A stretch of DNA of 5,130 nt from Candidatus Methanoplasma sp. (GTDB taxonomy: Archaea; Thermoplasmatota; Thermoplasmata; Methanomassiliicoccales; Methanomethylophilaceae). Both the position numbers and the translations under genes were made by a program. The notes under the pieces are model-generated. The model was given only the letters and a program-made list of their open reading frames with translations. It was not told the DNA's origin and did no database searches. Every line of letters begins with the position of its first letter. Within the stretch, counting starts at the first letter, position 1. Below are positions 1 through 5,061 of this stretch, in pieces. Location of the stretch: positions 1 to 5,130 of the forward strand of contig JAISPV010000002.1 in NCBI GenBank assembly GCA_031274665.1, in the 5' to 3' direction.

Positions 1-657
1 GCAAAATATGTCATGTCAATGAACATTCTGATCATTTTAGCGGCAACGCTGTTCGCATCCGTCGCAATTGTATCAGAGTTTGAGGAAAGAACCGCCCTCA
101 TATTATTCACAAGGCCGATAAAGAAGACATCGATATTTCTCGGGAAGATCTTGGGTTGTATCATATTAGAAACAGTGATGATAGCAGTATTCTATGCTGG
201 CATGGCCGTTGTATCGCTGATCGTTGCAGGATCTTTACCCAGTGAGCTTCTTGTCTCATTCGGTATAGCTTTCCTCTTCATAGTGGCGGCATCGGGCGTA
301 GCGATATTCATAAGTTCAATCATGAAAAAAGGAAGCACATGCGCGATCCTAGCATTCGTATTCCTGTTGCTGATCCTGCCGATTATTTCCAGTGTGATAA
401 GTCAGTCAACGAGCATCGATCCGTGGTTCATGCTTGATAAGGCATCTGATGCAATTTCCACAAGCATACCAGAATATGTGACCAATATGAATGAGATGAT
501 GCAGAACCTTATTGATCATATGGGACTGCCGCCCGAGATGGTGGAACAAATGATGATATCTGCACCAGATCTTGTAAAGACGACTGTAGCCATGATAGGA
601 TGGAGCGTCGTATCCCTGGTGTTGGCATGGATAGCATTCATCAGAAGGGAGTTCTGA
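1..657 (+). CDS. ABC-2 type transporter permease, 5' end outside the window
   Basis: Membrane subunit of an ABC-2 family exporter; it would pair with a separate ATPase, which is not in this window. The reading frame is open back to base 1, four codons before the first ATG at 13, so the true start lies outside and 218 residues are visible. The segment around residues 26-48 (EFEERTALILFTRPIKKTSI followed by FLGK) is the classic ABC-2 cytoplasmic motif of an acidic stretch, then T-L, RPI and a GK. Hydrophobic segments lie at about 8-24, 48-75, 84-105, 112-134 and 195-213, so with one missing N-terminal helix the usual six would be reached. A Met-rich, probably extracytoplasmic stretch lies at about 145-190. 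The protein ends with a short basic tail, RREF. The substrate cannot be told. A partner ATPase gene just upstream is expected but unseen. The family call is fairly secure. Confidence 0.85.
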   Translation, partial: AKYVMSMNILIILAATLFASVAIVSEFEERTALILFTRPIKKTSIFLGKILGCIILETVMIAVFYAGMAVVSLIVAGSLPSELLVSFGIAFLFIVAASGVAIFISSIMKKGSTCAILAFVFLLLILPIISSVISQSTSIDPWFMLDKASDAISTSIPEYVTNMNEMMQNLIDHMGLPPEMVEQMMISAPDLVKTTVAMIGWSVVSLVLAWIAFIRREF

Positions 658-1227
658 TCAAAGACATCTGAGTATCCTGGCAGGATTCCCGGCAACAATG
701 GTGTCGGGCGGGACGTCCTTCGTGACGACGGAGCCGGCTCCCACAACGGAGCGGGCCCCGATGGTCACACCCGGAAGGACGATGACGCCCGCACCCATCC
801 AAACATCTTCCTCTATTCTTATCGGGTCGCAGCTCACGGACCAGTCCCTTCTTTTTTCTGCATTGAGCGGATGTTTTGCGGTGACGATCTTTGTTCCGGG
901 GCCGATGAGCACATTGTCCCCGATGGATATCTCTCCGGTGTCCAGAAGGATGCAGTCGTAGTTGATCAGCACATTCTTCCCCAATTTGATATTGGTCCCG
1001 ATATCGCAATGGAAGGGAGGGACCACCTTCGTACGTTCATCCACTTGGTAGCCCAAAAGGTCGGAAAGCGCGGCCCTTCTTTCCTCTGCTGAAAAAGGGG
1101 TTGTGTTGTACCTGATCCTTTTCTCTACACATTCGGTCAATGCCCTGTCGTAATCGACATGGTCGGGTGAGTTCCTCCCCACATCACCGCCCGATCGAAG
1201 TATGTCCCATACCGCAGATCTCTCCAT
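658..1227 (-). CDS. LacA/Maa-like hexapeptide-repeat O-acetyltransferase
   Basis: Left-handed beta-helix acetyltransferase of the galactoside/maltose O-acetyltransferase group (189 aa, the normal size), expected to be cytoplasmic, trimeric and acetyl-CoA dependent. Residues 20-60 form a helical N-terminal part like the maltose acetyltransferase (Mac) domain. From about 72 on, hexapeptide repeats follow (IGTNIKLGKNV, ISIGDNVLIGP, VWMGAGVIVLPGVTIGARSV, VVGAGSVVTKDV). The TAKHP motif puts the likely catalytic His at 119. The ending VAGNPARILRCL is the family's C-terminal signature. The ATG at 1225-1227 is the most upstream choice, because an in-frame TGA lies three codons before it. I see no clear Shine-Dalgarno, which fits a short or absent leader behind the TATA-like element at 1249-1256. 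The stop directly abuts that of the converging permease gene. The natural acceptor is unknown; sugars or nucleotide sugars are possible. Confidence 0.9.
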   Translation of the reverse strand: MERSAVWDILRSGGDVGRNSPDHVDYDRALTECVEKRIRYNTTPFSAEERRAALSDLLGYQVDERTKVVPPFHCDIGTNIKLGKNVLINYDCILLDTGEISIGDNVLIGPGTKIVTAKHPLNAEKRRDWSVSCDPIRIEEDVWMGAGVIVLPGVTIGARSVVGAGSVVTKDVPPDTIVAGNPARILRCL

Positions 1228-1248
1228 AAGGCATCATCGTTCAAAGGA

Positions 1249-1256
1249 TTAATTAA
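1249..1256 (-). promoter_or_regulatory. TATA-like element for the acetyltransferase gene
   Basis: On the - strand the sequence is TTAATTAA, centred about 25 bases before the ATG at 1227. At the normal archaeal TATA-to-start distance, transcription would begin at or within a few bases of the ATG, giving a leaderless or near-leaderless mRNA. That agrees with the absence of a Shine-Dalgarno. The element is not a perfect archaeal consensus. Confidence 0.45.
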
Positions 1257-1300
1257 CCCTTACCTGCGGCAAAGCGGGCAGAACGATCGAAAGAGAAAGC

Positions 1301-1306
1301 AAAAAA
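1301..1306 (-). terminator. T6 terminator after the small membrane-protein gene
   Basis: About 47 bases past the TGA at 1353, the - strand has six T's, followed by further pyrimidine-rich sequence down to about 1287 (GCTTTCTCTTTC). The stretch just before it is rich in G and C runs (GGGGGTTCCCC), although the symmetric part can form only a very short stem. T tracts alone are the usual archaeal termination signal. Confidence 0.5.
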
Positions 1307-1352
1307 GATCGGGGAACCCCCATTCGGGCCAACTGTTCGAACGAACACGCAC

Positions 1353-1754
1353 TCAGATCGGGTCTTGGAAGATAAGCTGCACGTCATACTCCCCGCCGGG
1401 GTTGATATCAACATTCTCGGTAAGCCTGTACCCCCGTTCATGTCCGTACATATCCTTGGCCATCGCCTCAACGATGACCATCCGTTCCTTTTTCGTCGTC
1501 TTTACAACGTACGTTTCTATGACGTCATAAGCCCTTTGGCCTACTTTTTCTTGTTGATACACTTCTATCCCGTCGATGTAAACGAAGAGGCGCAGGTCAG
1601 TGACAGCATAGAACTGGACATTATAGTTGATCGTAGCTTCTTCGGTCTTCTCCTCGCTTTTTTCTTCCTCAACAAGATAAACACCGATGGCAGCGACCAC
1701 CATGACCCCGATAATGATCACAACAGCCATGGCTATTGTTATTGATCCCTTCAT
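1353..1754 (-). CDS. Small membrane-anchored protein of unknown function
   Basis: I do not recognise the family. The 133-residue product begins MKGS and has one strongly hydrophobic helix at about residues 5-27 (TIAMAVVIIIGVMVVAAIGV), without a lipobox Cys. A highly acidic linker follows at 29-40 (EEEKSEEKTEE). The remaining ~90 residues alternate hydrophobic and polar residues as in a small beta-sandwich (VQFYAVTDLRLFVYIDGIEV, ERMVIVEAMAKDM, GEYDVQLIFQDPI). The simplest reading is an N-terminally anchored protein with a small domain outside the cell. A type IV pilin-like protein is an alternative, but the conserved pilin cleavage site is not evident. The ATG at 1752-1754 is preceded by only a weak purine stretch (GGGAAG). 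The gene stands alone, between a T-tract terminator and the AT-rich block at 1820-1868, which probably holds its promoter. The length and the intact amphipathic pattern support a real gene. Confidence 0.7.
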   Translation of the reverse strand: MKGSITIAMAVVIIIGVMVVAAIGVYLVEEEKSEEKTEEATINYNVQFYAVTDLRLFVYIDGIEVYQQEKVGQRAYDVIETYVVKTTKKERMVIVEAMAKDMYGHERGYRLTENVDINPGGEYDVQLIFQDPI

Positions 1755-1819
1755 TTGCTTCCCAACCTGACCTATTTTTTCCTAAGTTCATCCGCGTCTC
1801 TCTCAGCCGCAAGACCAAC

Positions 1820-1868
1820 TAGTATATTAAGTATATATGAGTATAAAATATCGTCTAAGAAGTATATA
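1820..1868. promoter_or_regulatory. AT-rich promoter block with four AGTATA copies
   Basis: The + strand carries AGTATA at 1821-1826, 1830-1835, 1840-1845 and 1861-1866, so start-to-start steps are 9, 10 and 21 bases. Several TATA-like strings occur on both strands. On the - strand, the one centred near 1828 would start transcription about 47 bases before the ATG at 1754. On the + strand, TATAAAATA at 1842-1850 points toward the tRNA-side spacer. The block probably contains the promoter of the small membrane-protein gene. Use of the phased copies as an operator is inference. Confidence 0.5.
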
Positions 1869-1898
1869 CGGCCTTGGATTCAAAATGAATAAGAAGAG

Positions 1899-1919
1899 GG
1901 CCGGGGAAATTCCCCGGCC
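1899..1919. repeat. Perfect GC-rich palindrome, hairpin or terminator candidate
   Basis: Ten-base arms GGCCGGGGAA and TTCCCCGGCC flank one central A. As RNA this gives a strong stem of at least eight pairs. Read on the - strand it is followed by a pyrimidine-rich tail (CTCTTCTTATTCATTTTG), so it resembles a hairpin terminator about 60 bases past the tRNA-Tyr. Hairpins are not the standard archaeal terminator, so a structured RNA or a protein-binding site is also possible. Confidence 0.6.
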
Positions 1920-1962
1920 GCGAGGCCGATCGGTGCATCAGAAAGTATCGGATCGGGAGTAA

Positions 1963-1967
1963 AAATG
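1963..1967 (-). terminator. Short T tract after tRNA-Tyr
   Basis: On the - strand, about a dozen bases past the mature tRNA end, the sequence GCATTTTTAC contains five T's. This is a plausible archaeal termination site for the tRNA transcript. The tract is short, so some read-through to the GC palindrome is possible. Confidence 0.35.
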
Positions 1968-1978
1968 CGGGAAATGAA

Positions 1979-2090
1979 TGGTCCCCACCCCCAGATTTGA
2001 ACCGGGGACCTGCTGATTTCAGCGGCTGTATCGGATCTCTCCGAGAACACTCTACAGTCAGCCGCTCTGGCCAGGCTGAGCTAGGCGGGG
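1979..2090 (-). tRNA. trnY: tRNA-Tyr (anticodon GUA) with an intron
   Basis: The mature tRNA folds as a full cloverleaf of 75 nt plus CCA. The acceptor stem pairs CCCCGCC with GGTGGGG (one G-U), the D stem pairs GCTC with GAGC around a 10-base loop containing GG, the anticodon stem pairs GCTGA with TCAGC, and the T stem pairs CCCGG with CTGGG around TTCAAAT. The loop CTGTAGA puts anticodon GTA at 2053-2055. The C1-G72 pair and A73 are the archaeal/eukaryotic Tyr identity elements. The variable loop is short (AGGTC), as expected for an archaeal Tyr tRNA and unlike the bacterial long-arm type. The three bases after A73 read CCA, so the 3' end seems to be encoded; without it the gene ends at 1982. 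A TATA box lies 23 bases upstream. Confidence 0.95.
2018..2051 (-). other. 34-nt intron in tRNA-Tyr, after anticodon-loop position 37
   Basis: Removing 34 bases after G37 restores a perfect 5-bp anticodon stem and a 7-base loop. The A at both ends makes the boundary ambiguous by one base, without changing the product. The position (37/38) is the canonical archaeal one. The intron contains TACAG (2026-2030), complementary to CTGTA of the exon (2053-2057), as expected for the central helix of a bulge-helix-bulge splice site. However, nine bases, not three, separate that helix from the 3' anticodon strand. A small internal stem TCGG/CCGA is also possible. Confidence 0.85.
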
Positions 2091-2113
2091 TAGAAACAGG
2101 ATAATAGATAGGA

Positions 2114-2121
2114 TATTTAAA
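2114..2121 (-). promoter_or_regulatory. TATA box of tRNA-Tyr
   Basis: The - strand reads TTTAAATA, a close match to the archaeal TATA consensus, and ends 23 bases before the first base of the tRNA. Transcription would then start at or very near the mature 5' end. Confidence 0.75.
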
Positions 2122-2132
2122 TGTAAGCACTT

Positions 2133-2138
2133 AAAAAA
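2133..2138 (-). terminator. T6 terminator of the L44e-PAC2 operon
   Basis: Six T's on the - strand begin two bases after the TAA of the PAC2-family gene, with no clear hairpin before them. This matches archaeal T-tract termination and separates the operon from the tRNA promoter about 12 bases further on. Confidence 0.6.
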
Positions 2139-2140
2139 CA

Positions 2141-2884
2141 TTATCCTATGTAGCCCAGGTCTTGGCGGTCGCGTCCTTCGATCGCTTTGACCTTGGCGGT
2201 AAGCTCGTCGATCTGCTCCGATTTGTCCCGAAGTTCTTTAAGGTCTATTTCAACGCCCAATTTTTTCACCAGCACGTTGACCACCGCCATCGCGCTCTTG
2301 TGATCGATGAAGTATCCGGAGGTCTCTCCCATCAGGCATATGGATGGTATGCCGTGTATTTTCCCGAGCCCGACGAAGACCCCGCTGGCACCTATTATCC
2401 CGGCGCTCGGGTCTCCCGGAGGGAATTCTACTCCGTAACCTATGTATTCTTTCTTTATCTTCAGGTCTGTCACCGCTCCGAACACACGGGGGGACTCTAC
2501 CATCATGCCTGTGCCGTATCCGCCGAGGGTAATGGTCTCTGCCGCACCGTATCCGATGACGATGTCCAGGATGTCTCTGCAAAGTTCGAATTGTCCTTCC
2601 TGGGTCGAGCCCTGGCAATCCCCCCTGAGGAATATGATGTCCCGGCCGTTGACGTCCTTTGCGCACCAGAGCTGATTGTTCAACAGTTCGACGATGTTCT
2701 CGTTGTCGAGCAGTACTTGGGAAGGGAAATGTTTAGAATAGATCGTCGCAAACTTTTCCGCCTTGAGAGAATCTGCGAGGAAATCTCCGGCCGTTTTGCC
2801 TACATTGCCTATTCCTGGAAGGCACTCGATGAAAAGAGGGTCCTTCAGAGACGGTTTGCTGTCATAGATGACGATACTTTCCAT
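2141..2884 (-). CDS. PAC2-family protein (proteasome assembly chaperone-like)
   Basis: A 247-residue archaeal member of the PAC2 family, named after the eukaryotic chaperone that helps assemble the 20S proteasome alpha ring. Function in archaea is not firmly established, so the role is inferred. Visible family motifs are LPGIGNVGK at residues 22-30, FLRGDCQGSTQEGQFEL at 85-101, and LGGYGTG at 120-126 followed by a Gly-rich stretch. The C-terminal ~25 residues (about 216-235, LRDKSEQIDELTAKVKAIE) look like a short coiled coil. I chose the ATG at 2882-2884 (MESIVIYD) because GAGGAG lies 10 bases upstream. The ATG at 2891-2893 is only one base after that site, and a TTG at 2936-2938 would lie deep inside nop10. 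The gene overlaps nop10 by 23 bases and is the last of the five-gene operon. Confidence 0.88.
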   Translation of the reverse strand: MESIVIYDSKPSLKDPLFIECLPGIGNVGKTAGDFLADSLKAEKFATIYSKHFPSQVLLDNENIVELLNNQLWCAKDVNGRDIIFLRGDCQGSTQEGQFELCRDILDIVIGYGAAETITLGGYGTGMMVESPRVFGAVTDLKIKKEYIGYGVEFPPGDPSAGIIGASGVFVGLGKIHGIPSICLMGETSGYFIDHKSAMAVVNVLVKKLGVEIDLKELRDKSEQIDELTAKVKAIEGRDRQDLGYIG

Positions 2885-3050
2885 TTTCCCCATACTCCTC
2901 AATAATTGCTTTTCTTCTGTAATCACCGTAACGGTCAACCGGCGAGAATCTCATCGGCGCCGGGCTCGTCACAGCGGACCCGCAGGACGGACATTCGCTG
3001 CTCAGTGTATACCTGCCGCATGAAGTGCATTTTCTTAAGACAGATCTCAT
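2862..3050 (-). CDS. nop10: H/ACA ribonucleoprotein protein Nop10
   Basis: Small zinc-ribbon subunit of the archaeal H/ACA guide RNP (with Cbf5, Gar1 and L7Ae), which converts uridine to pseudouridine in rRNA; it binds the Cbf5 catalytic domain. The 62-residue product has Cys pairs at 8/11 (CTSC) and 20/23 (CPSC), then the typical PMRFSPVDRYGDYRRK segment that packs on Cbf5. The tail after about residue 50 (EEYGENGKYRHL) seems slightly longer than in many Nop10 proteins and lies largely in the overlap with the next gene. The ATG follows the TGA of the aIF2-alpha gene by a single base with only a weak Shine-Dalgarno, so translation probably depends on coupling. Size, motifs and neighbourhood all agree. 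Confidence 0.95.
   Translation of the reverse strand: MRSVLRKCTSCGRYTLSSECPSCGSAVTSPAPMRFSPVDRYGDYRRKAIIEEYGENGKYRHL
2895..2900 (-). promoter_or_regulatory. Ribosome binding site that fixes the PAC2-family start
   Basis: GAGGAG on the - strand, inside the 3' end of nop10, lies 10 bases before the ATG at 2884 but only 1 base before the ATG at 2893. The spacing favours the downstream ATG, and a GGGG run between them may add to the pairing. Confidence 0.5.
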
Positions 3051-3051
3051 T

Positions 3052-3834
3052 TCACTTACTCTCGCGTTTGAGAGAGACGACCCCTCCGGCGGCCGTGAAC
3101 TCGTTCATGGCCTTGGTGGTCACCTTTTTCATGATATCTTCTGCATCTTTGTATTCGCTTGCGGTCACGACCACTCTGTATTTCGGCGAACCGATGGAAG
3201 TGATCACCGCATTTGCGCCTTCGGCCGCTTTGAGTCCCGCCATGAGCGCTTTCTTGATCAGTTCTATCCCGTTCGGCGCCGGGGAGGTCATCTCCAGAAC
3301 GCTGTCTATCTCGACAAAGGGCGGCGTCACGTTCTCCTTTGCGACCTCTATGAACGTCCCGGTCCATTCCCCGAAGAACTCTTCGTTAAAATCATCCGGA
3401 TAAGCGACCGCCGACTCAAAGGCTCCGTAAAGCGTCTCGTACACTTCGAGGAGGTCTTTTGCGAACATGTCGTACGCAGCGTCGACCGAGACCGACATGC
3501 GCTCCGCAATTATCTCAACAAGTTTCTCGGCCTTGTTCTCATTTTTCCATTGCTGGATCTTCTCTCTTTTCTGATGATCGTTGACCGATTTGAGGGAAAG
3601 GTCGATGTGGCCTTTTGAGGAATCTACGCCCAGAACCTTGCAGACTGTCTTCTGCCCTTCCCTTATGTAGTCCCTGATGTACTTTACCCAGCCTGTGGCT
3701 ACATCCCTGACGTGAACGAATCCTTCCTTTCCGTCATACTCGTCCAAAGTGACGAAAGCACCGAAGTTCTTCACACTTGTCACGGTGCAGACGACGAGTT
3801 CTCCGTTCTCGGGAAAGCCTTTGGCCCTTGACAT
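3052..3834 (-). CDS. eif2a: Translation initiation factor aIF2, alpha subunit
   Basis: Alpha subunit of archaeal initiation factor 2, the heterotrimer that brings Met-tRNAi to the small ribosomal subunit. The 260-residue length is typical. Residues 11-85 are an S1 RNA-binding domain (GELVVCTVTSVKNFGAFVTL, GKEGFVHV, then GWVKYIRDYIREGQK and VDSSKGHIDLSLK). The helical middle domain opens with VNDHQKREKIQQWKNE, a strongly conserved stretch. The C-terminal alpha/beta domain, which binds the gamma subunit, runs from about 170 to the end. The open frame extends 25 codons further upstream, but that part is arginine-rich out-of-frame S27e sequence. The ATG at 3832-3834 shares its A with the S27e stop (TGATG), and GAGGT nine bases before it is a fitting ribosome site. 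Confidence 0.97.
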   Translation of the reverse strand: MSRAKGFPENGELVVCTVTSVKNFGAFVTLDEYDGKEGFVHVRDVATGWVKYIRDYIREGQKTVCKVLGVDSSKGHIDLSLKSVNDHQKREKIQQWKNENKAEKLVEIIAERMSVSVDAAYDMFAKDLLEVYETLYGAFESAVAYPDDFNEEFFGEWTGTFIEVAKENVTPPFVEIDSVLEMTSPAPNGIELIKKALMAGLKAAEGANAVITSIGSPKYRVVVTASEYKDAEDIMKKVTTKAMNEFTAAGGVVSLKRESK

Positions 3835-4001
3835 CAGCCGACTACCTCGATTACCTCGCCCTTGATGTCTCCGATGCCGCCTTTGGGCACGACAAGGACG
3901 GAGCCGCATACGTGGCAGCTTACTTTGGTGGCCGCCTTTCTGAACACGATCTGTTCATTCCCGCAGTCGGGGCATTTTACTTTTATGAAATCGCCGGTCA
4001 T
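3834..4001 (-). CDS. rps27e: Ribosomal protein S27e
   Basis: Small-subunit ribosomal protein with a C4 zinc ribbon, found in archaea and eukaryotes. I translated it by hand as 55 residues from the ATG at 3999-4001. It starts [20 protein letters not shown] and ends in EVIEVVG. The zinc Cys pairs are 10/13 (CPDC) and 29/32 (CHVC). Length and motif spacing are normal for archaeal S27e. The strong site GGAGTGAT (4005-4012), which overlaps the L44e stop, lies three bases before the start. The gene is four bases behind L44e and overlaps aIF2-alpha by one base. L44e-S27e is a conserved archaeal pair. Confidence 0.96.
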   Translation of the reverse strand: MTGDFIKVKCPDCGNEQIVFRKAATKVSCHVCGSVLVVPKGGIGDIKGEVIEVVG

Positions 4002-4005
4002 GTGA

Positions 4006-4284
4006 TCACTCCGTAAGTTCGAACTTCTTTGCCCTTATACATGAGGTAAGGTGGGCTTTCTTGCAGGTCTCGCATCTGAACCTGATGTTCACTCTCTTTG
4101 TGGGCTTTTCTCTGCCTTCCGGCTTCGGTCTCGGGAAACCTCCGTATCCTGACGTTGCTTTCCTGAATCTTCTCTGACCCCATTTGAGCTCGCTCGCTCT
4201 CTTTTTCTTTACCCTTTCCACACCATGCAAGGTGTGAGTCTTGCAGAACGGGCAATATGTTTTGATAGTTCTGGGCATTTTCAT
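4006..4284 (-). CDS. rpl44e: Ribosomal protein L44e
   Basis: Large-subunit ribosomal protein of archaea and eukaryotes, which in ribosome structures lies near the tRNA exit site. It has 92 residues from the ATG at 4282-4284. Zinc-binding Cys pairs are at 11/14 (CPFC) and 71/74 (CETC). The invariant core [12 protein letters not shown] and [13 protein letters not shown] lies at about 31-58. The start [12 protein letters not shown] resembles archaeal homologues. A GTG three codons upstream is part of the Shine-Dalgarno GGTGAT and is rejected as a start; a third Met, at 4276-4278, is possible. First gene of the five-gene operon, with a promoter in the 87-base gap behind rpiA. Confidence 0.97.
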   Translation of the reverse strand: MKMPRTIKTYCPFCKTHTLHGVERVKKKRASELKWGQRRFRKATSGYGGFPRPKPEGREKPTKRVNIRFRCETCKKAHLTSCIRAKKFELTE

Positions 4285-4288
4285 ATTA

Positions 4289-4294
4289 ATCACC
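4289..4294 (-). promoter_or_regulatory. Shine-Dalgarno of L44e
   Basis: GGTGAT matches the archaeal anti-Shine-Dalgarno very well and lies four bases before the ATG at 4284. It contains the in-frame GTG that could be mistaken for the start codon. Confidence 0.65.
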
Positions 4295-4325
4295 TGAAGT
4301 GAAACTGAACGCGCTATTATCGAGG

Positions 4326-4336
4326 TAATATTAAAA
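4326..4336 (-). promoter_or_regulatory. TATA box of the L44e-S27e-aIF2alpha-nop10-PAC2 operon
   Basis: The - strand reads TTTTAATATTA, preceded by the purine-rich GTGAGG that could be a BRE. Its centre is near 4331, so transcription would start around 4304-4306 and leave a leader of about 20 bases, enough for the Shine-Dalgarno at 4289-4294. It lies in the gap between rpiA and L44e, so the operon need not depend on rpiA transcription. Confidence 0.6.
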
Positions 4337-4371
4337 CCTCACCCTTTTGCTTATAATAAATGAGGGGGCAC

Positions 4372-5061
4372 TCACTCCATCTTTGTCACTGTGCCGTCGG
4401 GGTGCGATATCAAGACCACATCGGCGGTATTTAGGAACAGCCCGTTATCCACCACGCCGGGTATGATGTTCAGTCTGGTCTCAAGGAAGAAGGGGTTATC
4501 GATCGGCCCGAACATGCAGTCATAGATGTAATTGCCCGCATCCGTCCTGAATGCTATGTTCCCCGGCGTTGTTCTCAGCGTCGCTTTGCACCCCTGCCGC
4601 TCCAAGGCGTAGGCGGCCTTCGTGTGGCCGTACGGGATGACCTCCACAGGCAGCGGCGTCCTCACACCCAGTTTGTCGACGAGCTTGGATTCGTCGACGA
4701 TTATCACCTCCGTCAGACTTGCAGCGGCGACGATCTTCTCTCTCAGAAGGGCGCCGCCGAGTCCTTTGATAAGCTGTTTTTGAGGGTCCACCTCATCCGC
4801 CCCGTCGATCGTCACATCGATGTGGTCGACGTCGTTGATATCGTACAACTCAAGTCCGAGCCTCTGTGCCAGATCGGCGGTCCGCTGAGACGTCGCGACG
4901 CATTTCAGCTTAAGCCCTTTGCCGGCAAGCTCCCCGATCCTTCGAACTGCGTATTCCGAAGTAGACCCGGTCCCGAGCCCGACTGTCATTCCGTCTTTAA
5001 CATGATCGTTGACCGCTCTCTCCGCAACGATCTTCTTCAGGTCAGGGTCGTTCAAGGCCAT
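4372..5061 (-). CDS. rpiA: Ribose-5-phosphate isomerase A
   Basis: Interconverts ribose 5-phosphate and ribulose 5-phosphate; in archaea this supplies ribose for nucleotides and usually works beside the ribulose monophosphate or non-oxidative pentose routes. The 229 residues are the normal length. Motifs in order are the phosphate loop GLGTGSTS (28-35), VATSQRT (55-61), DVTIDGADEVD (82-92) and KGLGGALLREK (99-109), then VDESKLVDKLG and PVEVIPYG. By alignment in my head to the E. coli enzyme, D86, D89, K99 and the catalytic base E108 are all present. The C-terminal part has the expected NPFFLETRLNIIPGVVDNGLF stretch. The ATG at 5059-5061 has only a weak ribosome site (GAGATAGAGAC), matching a short leader. 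The enzyme should be active. Confidence 0.97.
   Translation of the reverse strand: MALNDPDLKKIVAERAVNDHVKDGMTVGLGTGSTSEYAVRRIGELAGKGLKLKCVATSQRTADLAQRLGLELYDINDVDHIDVTIDGADEVDPQKQLIKGLGGALLREKIVAAASLTEVIIVDESKLVDKLGVRTPLPVEVIPYGHTKAAYALERQGCKATLRTTPGNIAFRTDAGNYIYDCMFGPIDNPFFLETRLNIIPGVVDNGLFLNTADVVLISHPDGTVTKME

Noticed and set aside
1979..2090. Class II tRNA (Leu/Ser) or unspliced reading of the tRNA
   Set aside because: A long variable arm would be needed, but removing 34 bases gives a complete class I tRNA-Tyr with C1-G72 and anticodon GUA.
1855..2130. 91-codon - strand open frame across the tRNA region
   Set aside because: It runs through the whole tRNA-Tyr gene and its intron, and has no ribosome site or recognisable protein pattern.
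2162..2905. 247-codon + strand open frame opposite the PAC2-family gene
   Set aside because: It mirrors the codons of a clearly conserved - strand gene and its translation shows no family motif.
2881..2938. TTG start at 2936-2938 for the PAC2-family gene
   Set aside because: It would overlap most of nop10 and add 18 residues not seen at the start of this family, while a better-placed ATG and ribosome site exist.
3025..3618. 197-codon + strand open frame opposite aIF2-alpha
   Set aside because: Shadow of a highly conserved gene; composition is His/Arg/Phe-rich with no domain pattern.
3834..3909. 25-codon N-terminal extension of aIF2-alpha (starts [10 protein letters not shown])
   Set aside because: It is the out-of-frame reading of the S27e 3' end. 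The S1 domain begins normally after the ATG at 3834, which has its own ribosome site.
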